DNA of 21,751 bases from an uncultured Flavobacteriales bacterium (GTDB taxonomy: Bacteria; Bacteroidota; Bacteroidia; Palsa-965): contig CAMLEF010000032.1 of assembly GCA_946478675.1 (NCBI GenBank), positions 1-21,751 of the forward strand, written 5' to 3'. Position 1 is the first letter of the stretch, and each line of letters opens with the position of its first letter. Shown piece after piece: positions 6,100 through 13,008 of the stretch. The position numbers and the translations under genes are program-made. The notes below the pieces were generated by a model that saw nothing but the letters and a program-made list of their open reading frames with translations, searched no databases and was not told where the DNA came from.

Positions 6100-7986
6100 A
6101 TGAACCACGGAGACACGGGGACACGGAGGAGCGCAAATCTCCGTGCCTCCGTGTCTCCGTGGTTTTTATATGTTCCATCGCTTCTTCTTTTCATTTACAT
6201 TCTTCTTCGTGCGAAGCTGGTGGCGCTGAACTGGGACGAAGCGTTCACGTTTTTCGAATTCGTTCGTCACCCGAAATGGACGCCGCATGATTTCAATTAC
6301 ATGTCGGCAAACAATCATTTGCTGAATACGTGGCTGATGAAATGCAGCGTAACGTTTTTCGGCGAAAGTGAATTGGCGCTGCGATTGCCGAACGTGCTTG
6401 CCGGCGGTGTTTTCTTTTTTTACGTCACGAAATTGCTGGCGAAGATCTGCGCGAAACCGTGGCAGGTGTTCGCAGGATTTTGCCTCGATGCGCTGAATCC
6501 GTTCCTGCTGGATTTCTTCAGCATGGCGCGCGGGTACGGACTTTCACTCGGGCTGCTGGCGGCGGCGCTCTTTTATCTCGTGCAATCTGTTGAAGCGGAA
6601 TTCAAAATCAAACACGCTTTACTTGCACAGCTGCTGCTTGCGATCGCCATTCTTGCGAACCTCACGCTGATCATTTTTCTCGTAGCGGTAACGGGCGTGC
6701 TGTTGCTGCTCGTGTGGCGGCGGGGAAAAATAATTCAGCTGTTGTTGCTGCTGCCGCTTCCCGCATTGCTGCTGATCTTTCTCTGGCCGTATTATCATCA
6801 GCTGAAAACGGTCGGCGCATTTTTTTACGGGGAAGAAGTGCAAACGTTCCGCAGCTGGCTGGATTCGCTGGCAACACCGATGGCGTATACGCTTTCGTGG
6901 ACGCAGCCGTACTTGCGCACGCTGCTCGCGATCTTCTTCTGTCTCCCGTTTTTTTACACGCTTTATCGCTTACGCAAATTATTCAGCGCACCTTCATCGC
7001 GCATCGCCACGATCCTTTGCCTGCCGTTTGCGCTGGTGATTGCGGGCTCGTTCCTCCAGCATTATTTGCTTGGCACGAACCTGCTTGCGGGCCGCACGGC
7101 GCTGTTCTTTTTTCCGCTGGCGGCTTTTTCGTGGATCGTCGCGCTGAAAGAAGAAGAGCGGAAAGTGAGCAACATCCTGCTCGGATTTTCTTCCGCGGTG
7201 TTCCTGCTGCTGTTCCTGTTCACGATGAACATGCATCTCTTCATCGATTTCCGCGAGCAGGCCGATGTGAAAGCAGCGCTGCAGAAAATCAAAGAGCAAA
7301 ACGTTCCCGCAGAAGAACCGCTCTTCGCGCGCAGCATCCGCACCGATCTTCCGTACGACCTGCCGATGAATTATTACCGCATGCGTTTCGGTCTCGATCA
7401 ATTCAGTCACATCCTCCGCAAGGAAAATATCGAAGGCGAAAGCTGGTTCTACGATGTATGCGACAGCGCGAAACTTCCCGCAGGCCTGCAGCTCGTGCAG
7501 TATTTTCCCGCAACGCACACTGCGCTCTGCCGCCCCGCAACCCCAGCGCACTTCCGCAACCGCGCCGAAGTCTGGCAGGATTTCGAACACGAAGATCCGT
7601 ACCGCGAGTTGCTGCGGGATACGCTGTTCCTCGGCGACCAGGGAACGTTCGCCGACGCTGCGCACGAATACAGCATCGGCGTTCCGATCGTGGTGGCGGA
7701 TTCCATTCGTGAAAACGTCAGCGCGGTAACCGTGAGTTGTCGTTTGCGTTACACGACGCGCAACACTTCGGCGCTGCTGATGTTCGTTTTCACCAATGAA
7801 AAAGAAGAGGTGATCGAAACGATGCACTTCTCTGAGCTTTCCGTCAAAGCGGGCGAATGGTCGGTGACCGGCTGGACGCGCCCGCTTCCTGCGCACACGA
7901 AAAAAGTGCGGGTGTTCTTATGGAACAGGGATAAAGCGCGGGTGTACATGGACAACGTCGCGATCCGTTTGCTGGAGAAAGTGTAG
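6100..7986 (+). CDS. Polytopic GT-C-like glycosyltransferase with C-terminal beta domain
   Basis: This 628-residue membrane protein resembles the ArnT/PMT-type GT-C glycosyltransferases, which move a sugar from a polyprenyl-phosphate donor on the outer side of the inner membrane. After the first helix (about residues 22-40) comes LNWDEAFTFFEF, with Asp46 and Glu47 in the first outer loop, the usual catalytic position in this fold. About ten further hydrophobic helices follow to about residue 380. The C-terminal part (about 490-628) is soluble and ends in a region with VFLWNRDKARVYMDN, matched in the protein at 8887-11205. Its start is odd: the only early in-frame ATG is 6100, inside a palindromic repeat, so residues 2-20 (NHGDTGTRRSANLRASVSP) are translated repeat. 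GTG 6220 would lose helix 1. Sugar and acceptor are unknown. Confidence 0.75.
   Translation: MNHGDTGTRRSANLRASVSPWFLYVPSLLLFIYILLRAKLVALNWDEAFTFFEFVRHPKWTPHDFNYMSANNHLLNTWLMKCSVTFFGESELALRLPNVLAGGVFFFYVTKLLAKICAKPWQVFAGFCLDALNPFLLDFFSMARGYGLSLGLLAAALFYLVQSVEAEFKIKHALLAQLLLAIAILANLTLIIFLVAVTGVLLLLVWRRGKIIQLLLLLPLPALLLIFLWPYYHQLKTVGAFFYGEEVQTFRSWLDSLATPMAYTLSWTQPYLRTLLAIFFCLPFFYTLYRLRKLFSAPSSRIATILCLPFALVIAGSFLQHYLLGTNLLAGRTALFFFPLAAFSWIVALKEEERKVSNILLGFSSAVFLLLFLFTMNMHLFIDFREQADVKAALQKIKEQNVPAEEPLFARSIRTDLPYDLPMNYYRMRFGLDQFSHILRKENIEGESWFYDVCDSAKLPAGLQLVQYFPATHTALCRPATPAHFRNRAEVWQDFEHEDPYRELLRDTLFLGDQGTFADAAHEYSIGVPIVVADSIRENVSAVTVSCRLRYTTRNTSALLMFVFTNEKEEVIETMHFSELSVKAGEWSVTGWTRPLPAHTKKVRVFLWNRDKARVYMDNVAIRLLEKV
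6103..6164. repeat. AACCAC inverted repeat overlapping the start of the GT-C gene
   Basis: The left arm 6103-6128 starts aaccacggagacacgg and pairs 24 of 26 positions with the right arm 6139-6164, which ends tctccgtggtt. The 10-base loop is gagcgcaaat; its gcgcaaa also occurs in the linkers of the two composite elements at 1594 and 18161. The left arm begins directly after the ATG used by the downstream gene, so the whole element is translated. Confidence 0.85.
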
Positions 7987-8146
7987 CGCCGGTATGCGCT
8001 TGAGGGTTGGATGGCGTGCTGTTGATTGCTGCGAATACAAAAGCGCGGCGGAATTTTTACACCGCTTCTTCGCCCAGTCTGCCCGTCCTGCTTCTTAAAG
8101 GCGCCGGCACCTCCCCGAAAAAACACTATTTTCGCATACTTTACTC

Positions 8147-8884
8147 ATGCCGACCACCCGGAAACTTTCCATCGTCATTCCCGCTTACAACGAAGCAAAA
8201 ACCATCCACCTCATCCTGGACAAGGTACTTGCGGTGCAGCTCGTTGGCGACTTTCAAAAAGAGATCCTCATTGTCAACGATTGTTCGAAAGACAATACGG
8301 CCGAAGTGATCGAACAATACATCGCCGCGCACCCGGGGCACGACATTCGTCTTTTCAACCAGCCGTACAACCAGGGAAAAGGCGCCGCGCTGCACAAAGG
8401 CATCGAGATCGCCACCGGTGATTACATCGTGATCCAGGATGCCGATCTCGAATACGATCCGGAAGAATACAACGTGCTGCTGAAGCCGATCCTCGGCGGA
8501 TTTGCCGACGTTGTTTTCGGTTCGCGCTTCATGGGCGGAAAGCCGCATCGCATTCTGTTCTTCTGGCATACGATCGGGAACAAATTCCTCACGTTCCTCT
8601 CGAATATGTTCACCAACCTCAACCTCTCGGACATGGAAACCTGCTACAAGCTGTTCCGCGCCGACATGGTGAAATCGCTTTTGCTGAAAGAGAAACGTTT
8701 CGGGTTCGAGCCGGAAGTCACCGCAAAAATTTCCCGCATCAAGAACGTGCGCATTTACGAAGTCGGCATTTCCTACTACGGCCGCACGTACGAGGAAGGG
8801 AAAAAGATCGGCTGGAAGGACGGCTTCCGCGCGATCTGGTGCATCATCCGTTACAATCTTTTTGACCGACGCCATCTCCGGTAA
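8147..8884 (+). CDS. GT2 glycosyltransferase, dolichyl/polyprenyl-phosphate mannose synthase-like
   Basis: This 245-residue soluble GT-A enzyme resembles DPM1-type synthases that load a nucleotide sugar onto a polyprenyl phosphate on the cytoplasmic face. I see [11 protein letters not shown] (10-20), [10 protein letters not shown] (42-51), [11 protein letters not shown] (75-85), the metal-binding QDADLEYDP with Asp98-Ala-Asp100, [10 protein letters not shown], and [14 protein letters not shown], a typical DPM1-like acceptor-side motif. It lacks the C-terminal membrane helices found in GtrB-like relatives. The ATG at 8147 gives the standard short N-terminus. It lies two bases upstream of the next gene, so the two are probably translated together and the product may supply that membrane protein or the one at 6100-7986 with a lipid-linked sugar. 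The sugar could be mannose, glucose or another hexose. Confidence 0.85.
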   Translation: MPTTRKLSIVIPAYNEAKTIHLILDKVLAVQLVGDFQKEILIVNDCSKDNTAEVIEQYIAAHPGHDIRLFNQPYNQGKGAALHKGIEIATGDYIVIQDADLEYDPEEYNVLLKPILGGFADVVFGSRFMGGKPHRILFFWHTIGNKFLTFLSNMFTNLNLSDMETCYKLFRADMVKSLLLKEKRFGFEPEVTAKISRIKNVRIYEVGISYYGRTYEEGKKIGWKDGFRAIWCIIRYNLFDRRHLR

Positions 8885-8886
8885 GA

Positions 8887-11205
8887 ATGAACTGGAAGGA
8901 CATACTCCGGCGGGCGAGGCCTGAAAAAGGTTTGGCGCTGACCCTGTTGATCGGGATCTTCCTTTCGTGGTTCTACTTTCACAAGCTCTTCCGCGATCCT
9001 GCGCATACGTACTTCAGCCAGCTCGGCGACGGCTTCCAGATCTATTACGAAACGATCTATCACAACCGTTACGACAAAACGTACTGGCACCAGGAAAGCA
9101 CGAATTATCCGTACGGCGAAGGCCTGTTCTTCACCGGCGCGCTGCCCTTCATCACCAACCTCGTTCGCCCGTTCGATCACACCGGCAACGGCGCCATTTG
9201 GCTCATCAACATGATGATGCTGCTTTCTCCGCTCATCGGCGCCGTTTTCATCTACCTCATTTTCCGTCACCTGAAAGTGCATTGGATCTATGCGGCGATC
9301 TGCGCGAACGGAATTGCCTTTCTCTCGCCGCAGATCATGCGCATGGGCGGGCACTATTCGCTGCAATGGGTCTTTCTCATTCCGGCGTTCGTGTATTTGC
9401 TGCTGAAGTTTTACGATTATCCCAACCTGAAAAAATCCTGGGCAATCGCCTTCCTTGTTTTTCTTGGTGGAGCGACGCATCTCTATTTTCTCGTTTTCTT
9501 TTTTGCGCTCGGCGGAATTTACTGGCTGGTGCTTTTCGTCACGCGCGATCGCGGTTTCGGACGATGGCTGTTCTCCGTCAAGCATGCGTCGATCCAGCTG
9601 CTGCTGCCGGCCGCGCTGATCCTGTTCATTCAAGGCGCCACCGACAGCGTCACCGACCGGACAACGTTTCCGTGGGGCTACACCGTTTTTCATTCGAACA
9701 CCGACGGACTTTTTTATCCGTGGCTGATGCCGTATGAGCCGCTCTTCAGCAAGATCTTCAAGCACACGGAACCGGAATGGGAAGGACTTTGCTACACGGG
9801 CATGGCGGCGATGCTCGGGCTGATCATCATCCTGTTCGTGCAGCTGTATCGTTTGGTCAAAGGACGTTTCCGTTTGCTGCTTTCGGTAACGGATAATAAA
9901 ACGCTGAACATTTTATTCTGGATGTCGGTGTTCCTCGCGTGGTTCGCCTGCGGTCACCCGATTGTCGGGCAGCACGAGAACTGGTTGCCGTATCTCGGCC
10001 CGCTGAAACAATTCCGTGCGGTCGGCCGTTTTGCGTGGGCGTTTTATTACCTGGCGAACATCGTTGTCGTTTATCGCATCTACAAGCTCTTCCAGGGAAA
10101 ACGTATTGCGCAGGTGGCGCTGTGCACGATCATCGCGGGGTTCCTGCTGAACGACGGCTACTTCTATCGCCGTTACAACAACGTGCAGTACAACAACCCG
10201 CTGCCGACCATCAACGATCCGCAATGTTTGCTGCCGGAAAATCAATGGCGGAAGAAAGTCGATCCGAAAAAATTCCAGGCGATCCTGCCGTTGCCGTTCT
10301 ATTCCATCGGTTCCGAAAACCTCGCGAAGCAACCGCCGCCGGGCTCCGACATTATTTTCCAGAGCTACACCGCTTCGATCCAGACCGGCCTTCCCATCTT
10401 CGCCACCTGCGGCGCTCGCGTGTCGATCAGCCAGACGTACAAGATGCTGTCGATGGCGTTCGACCCGGTACAGCCATTCGGTGTGCTCAATGATATTCAC
10501 GATACGCGGCCGTTCCTGCTGCTTGTCGGCAACAATCCGAAAGATTCGCTCACGCCGAATGAAAAACGCATTCTTTCTTATGCGAAACCGATCGACAAGT
10601 CCGAGCACTTCGATCTCTTCAGCCTGTCGTTGGAAGATCTGAAGAGCGTGTACAGCCGCTGTTACGCGGAAGTGCAGCAGTCGTATGAGCAGAAAGCAAA
10701 ATATCCGTTCGGAAAATTCCTGCTGTCGGATTCCGCGGCGCCGGTGATCTACAAATCGTTCGACGACGACAACGGTTACGCGTACAAAGGCGCGCACGGC
10801 AGCACGTGGATGATCCGCGGCTTCAACGTGATTTACGATTCCCTCGTGCCGCAGGGTGACGTGGTGTTCAGCTTCTGGATGAACAATATGGACAAGGACC
10901 TGTATTCGCGCACTGTGATGGAAGCGTTCGTCACCGATACAACCGGCAAATGCATTTTCTACGACGCGGTCGGCACGATGTGGCGCGTGCAGGCGCTCGA
11001 CGGTTCGTGGGCGTTGATTGAAGATCGTTTTCACGCCGATCTGCCGAAAGGCCATCTGAAGATCACGCTCTGGAACCTCGATCATAAAGTCGGCGTTTTC
11101 GAAGACGTCGATGAGCTGCTGATCCGTCCTGCGTCGACCGACGTTTTCAGCAAAGACGGATCAACGTATTTTCTCAACAATCGTTATTACAAGCCGGGGA
11201 AATGA
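8887..11205 (+). CDS. Large polytopic membrane protein, GT-C-like, with C-terminal beta domain
   Basis: This 772-residue protein has a cytoplasmic start, a first helix (about residues 16-33), then an outer loop with QLGDGFQIYYETIYHN (Asp48) and YPYGEGLFFTGALPF, and about ten more hydrophobic helices to about residue 430. That layout, with an acidic residue soon after helix 1, suggests a GT-C-fold transferase or a YfhO-like relative; I cannot name a family with certainty. Residues about 440-610 are soluble and 612-748 form a beta-rich region with LKITLWNLDHKVGVFEDVD, resembling the tail of the 6100-7986 protein. It starts two bases after the DPM1-like gene and overlaps the ALG5-like gene by four bases (ATGA), so all three are surely co-expressed. 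It probably uses or makes a glycan at the outer face of the inner membrane. Confidence 0.65.
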   Translation: MNWKDILRRARPEKGLALTLLIGIFLSWFYFHKLFRDPAHTYFSQLGDGFQIYYETIYHNRYDKTYWHQESTNYPYGEGLFFTGALPFITNLVRPFDHTGNGAIWLINMMMLLSPLIGAVFIYLIFRHLKVHWIYAAICANGIAFLSPQIMRMGGHYSLQWVFLIPAFVYLLLKFYDYPNLKKSWAIAFLVFLGGATHLYFLVFFFALGGIYWLVLFVTRDRGFGRWLFSVKHASIQLLLPAALILFIQGATDSVTDRTTFPWGYTVFHSNTDGLFYPWLMPYEPLFSKIFKHTEPEWEGLCYTGMAAMLGLIIILFVQLYRLVKGRFRLLLSVTDNKTLNILFWMSVFLAWFACGHPIVGQHENWLPYLGPLKQFRAVGRFAWAFYYLANIVVVYRIYKLFQGKRIAQVALCTIIAGFLLNDGYFYRRYNNVQYNNPLPTINDPQCLLPENQWRKKVDPKKFQAILPLPFYSIGSENLAKQPPPGSDIIFQSYTASIQTGLPIFATCGARVSISQTYKMLSMAFDPVQPFGVLNDIHDTRPFLLLVGNNPKDSLTPNEKRILSYAKPIDKSEHFDLFSLSLEDLKSVYSRCYAEVQQSYEQKAKYPFGKFLLSDSAAPVIYKSFDDDNGYAYKGAHGSTWMIRGFNVIYDSLVPQGDVVFSFWMNNMDKDLYSRTVMEAFVTDTTGKCIFYDAVGTMWRVQALDGSWALIEDRFHADLPKGHLKITLWNLDHKVGVFEDVDELLIRPASTDVFSKDGSTYFLNNRYYKPGK

Positions 11206-11933
11206 CGAAGCTGAGCATCATAGTGCCTTCGTACAAAAGCGCCGATACGCTTCGTTCGCAGCTGCCGCCGTTTTTGAAATGGCTGCGCGATGAACATTTC
11301 GATTTCGAGATGATCGTGGTGGACGACGGCTCGCAGGATAACGGCGCGACGGAAAAAGTGGCGCTGGAGAACGGCTGCACGTTTATCGGTCTTCCGGAAA
11401 ATCTCGGGAAGGGCGGGGCCGTGCGTGCGGGCATGCGCCAGGCGAGCGGGAAGTACCGCATCTTCACCGACGCGGATATTCCTTTCGAATACGAAGCCGT
11501 GCGCAGCTTTCTGCATTATCTCGAAGACAAAGAATTTCACGTGGCCGTCGGAGACCGCACGCTCCCGGAGTCGCATTATTTTTCCGAGATCAAAGGCAGC
11601 CGCAAGATGGGCAGCAACATCTTCACGTTCTTCGTCGGAAGGTTCGTCACCACCGGTCTCTTCGACACGCAATGCGGCTTCAAAGGATTTACGTCGGAAG
11701 TGGCGGAAGATCTTTTTTCCGTAGCGCGCCTCAACGGTTTCGCCTTCGACGTAGAGCTGCTGTACATCGCGCTGAAAAGAAATTACGACATCAAGCGTTT
11801 GCCCGTCACGTTCCGCAGCAGCCACGATCAGTCGAGTGTCAGCCTCATGCGTCATGCGCCCGGGATGCTGCTCGATCTTTTCCGGATCAAATGGAACCAC
11901 CTGCTCGGCCGGTACAGCTCGCGGAAGAAATAG
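11202..11933 (+). CDS. GT2 glycosyltransferase, ALG5-like (polyprenyl-phosphate glucosyltransferase type)
   Basis: This 243-residue enzyme resembles ALG5-type dolichyl-phosphate glucosyltransferases, which make lipid-phosphate glucose from UDP-glucose. It shows SIIVPSYKSADTL (5-17), IVVDDGSQDN, ENLGKGGAVRAGM (66-78), the metal motif TDADIPF with Asp90-Ala-Asp92, and GSRKMGSNIFTFFVGRFVTTG followed by DTQCGFKGF, the latter two being characteristic of this subgroup. There is no membrane segment before or after the domain. Its ATG overlaps the stop of the preceding membrane-protein gene as ATGA, so translation is coupled. Together with the DPM1-like enzyme it means two different lipid-linked sugar donors could be made here, one per membrane transferase. 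The exact sugar is inferred from family only. Confidence 0.85.
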   Translation: MTKLSIIVPSYKSADTLRSQLPPFLKWLRDEHFDFEMIVVDDGSQDNGATEKVALENGCTFIGLPENLGKGGAVRAGMRQASGKYRIFTDADIPFEYEAVRSFLHYLEDKEFHVAVGDRTLPESHYFSEIKGSRKMGSNIFTFFVGRFVTTGLFDTQCGFKGFTSEVAEDLFSVARLNGFAFDVELLYIALKRNYDIKRLPVTFRSSHDQSSVSLMRHAPGMLLDLFRIKWNHLLGRYSSRKK

Positions 11934-11950
11934 TATTTTTACCCGATCAA

Positions 11951-12038
11951 TCTGCTAATGTGCGAATATGGAAAATGTGCTAATGCATATTTCATTAGCA
12001 CATTAGCACATTAGCAGATTGGCACATTAGCACATTAG
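11951..12038. repeat. Octamer inverted repeat between the ALG5-like and methyltransferase genes
   Basis: The right arm (11996-12038) is five consecutive 8-bp units: tagcacat, tagcacat, tagcagat, tggcacat, tagcacat, then tag. The left arm (11951-11985) has related reverse-complement words (tctgctaatgtgc, aatgtgctaatg). A perfect 12-bp stem pairs 11974-11985 with 11993-12004 over a 7-base loop. It ends five bases before the ATG at 12043 and fills most of the gap. Confidence 0.85.
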
Positions 12039-12042
12039 CCCG

Positions 12043-12741
12043 ATGAACCGCGACCTCACCAACGTTATCCGTTATTTCATGGACGAATGGATCCCGCCTG
12101 CGATCCGTGACAGCCGTTGGTTCATGTACCCGTTTTTCTGGCTGGCGTATCGTGGAAAAAACATCCGCGAGGTGATGGATTTCAAAAGCCGCGTCCACCA
12201 GTTTACGGCGGAAGATTACGATCGTTTCTACAACAATCTCGACACGATCTCGCGCAACCGCATCACCGACCTCAATAAGCCGAGCCTGAATTTTATTCTC
12301 GACAAGATCGATCCCACAGCGAAAACGCTGATCGACGTCGGTTCGGGAAACGGTTATTTGCTGCGGCAGATCCACGAGCGTCATCCGAACCTGGAGCTTA
12401 CCGGCTTCGACATCAAAGACAAGGACGACTCGACGGTTTACAAATACGTCAAAGGCAACATCGAGCAGATGCCGTTCCCGGATAAATCGTTCGACGTGGT
12501 GACGTGCAGCCATACCGTGGAGCACCTCGTGAAGCTCGAGCAATGTTTGGCGGAGCTCGTTCGCATCGCGCGCAAGCAGGTGTTCATCGTGACGCCGTGC
12601 CAGCGGTATTACTACTACACGCTTGATGAGCATGTGAATTTCTTCACCTTCAAAGAAGAGCTCACGTCAAAAATCCCGCTGAAGAATTTCTCGTGCGAGA
12701 AGATGAATGGGGATTGGGTGTATTTGGGTAAGGTGGAGTAA
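12043..12741 (+). CDS. SAM-dependent methyltransferase (class I)
   Basis: This 232-residue protein has a Rossmann-type methyltransferase core. Motif I is LIDVGSGNGYLLRQI (96-110), followed by an acidic residue after strand 2 (LTGFDIKDKD, 119-128), then QMPFPDKSFDVVTCSHTVEHL (142-162), which is the usual motif around strand 4, and VFIVTPCQRYYYYTLDEHVNFFT towards the end. The last segment, with the conserved HVNFFT-like stretch, resembles methyltransferases in glycan and O-antigen gene clusters. About 90 residues precede the core and may form a small helical cap. It is plausible that it methylates the glycan made by the upstream transferases, but small-molecule or protein substrates are not excluded. 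It is separated from the upstream operon by the octamer repeat and followed by a short hairpin. Confidence 0.8.
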   Translation: MNRDLTNVIRYFMDEWIPPAIRDSRWFMYPFFWLAYRGKNIREVMDFKSRVHQFTAEDYDRFYNNLDTISRNRITDLNKPSLNFILDKIDPTAKTLIDVGSGNGYLLRQIHERHPNLELTGFDIKDKDDSTVYKYVKGNIEQMPFPDKSFDVVTCSHTVEHLVKLEQCLAELVRIARKQVFIVTPCQRYYYYTLDEHVNFFTFKEELTSKIPLKNFSCEKMNGDWVYLGKVE

Positions 12742-12753
12742 AATTTTGCGTTC

Positions 12754-12778
12754 GCAATCGCAGGAGACGATTGCTTTT
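12754..12778 (+). terminator. Short terminator-like hairpin after the methyltransferase gene
   Basis: A 7-bp stem, gcaatcg (12754-12760) with cgattgc (12768-12774), encloses a 7-base loop and is followed by four T. It lies 12 bases past the stop codon. The T-run is short and overlaps the start of the next repeat. Confidence 0.5.
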
Positions 12779-12865
12779 AACCACGGAGTTTCACAGAGTT
12801 TTTTCACAGAGGGTCACAGAGCTCTCTGTGTAACTCTGTGCATAACCTCTGTGTACACTGTGGTA
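12779..12865. repeat. AACCAC inverted repeat (CACAGAG-type) between convergent genes
   Basis: The left arm begins aaccacggagtttcacagag and contains three tcacagag words (12791-12821). The right arm contains ctctgtg words and ends cactgtggt at about 12864. The arms pair imperfectly over about 40 bases, meeting at gagctc. It lies between the plus-strand methyltransferase and the minus-strand ABC gene, so it could act as a boundary for both transcripts. Confidence 0.75.
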
Positions 12866-12979
12866 AAACGCGGAACGCTTCTTCAACTACCGAACGCCAT
12901 ACCCTTAATGCGCCGTATCCGCTTCAAGGAATACTTTACGTTAAAGATGTTCTTCCCGTTCAGCGAACGAAGTGCCAAC

Positions 12980-13008
12980 CTTGAACCTGAAACTTTGAAC
13001 CGGGAACT
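12980..13008. repeat. Short TTGAAC quasi-repeat next to the ABC gene stop
   Basis: The stretch contains cttgaacctgaaa, ctttgaaccgggaac and ttcaa in succession, a repeated ttgaacc word with 14-16 base spacing and a reversed copy at the end. It directly abuts the stop codon of the minus-strand ABC gene. It is a short, low-complexity pattern and could be chance. Confidence 0.4.

Noticed and set aside
6170..6172. ATG at 6170 as an alternative start of the GT-C gene
   Set aside because: It is not in the frame of the long coding region.
7987..8146. Possible RNA gene or promoter in the gap before the DPM1-like gene
   Set aside because: I saw no stable hairpin; the boxes TATTTTCG (8127) and TACTTTAC (8137) are weak matches, so no feature was called.
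11996..12038. Octamer array as a CRISPR
   Set aside because: The repeats are 8 bp with no spacers and no cas genes nearby.
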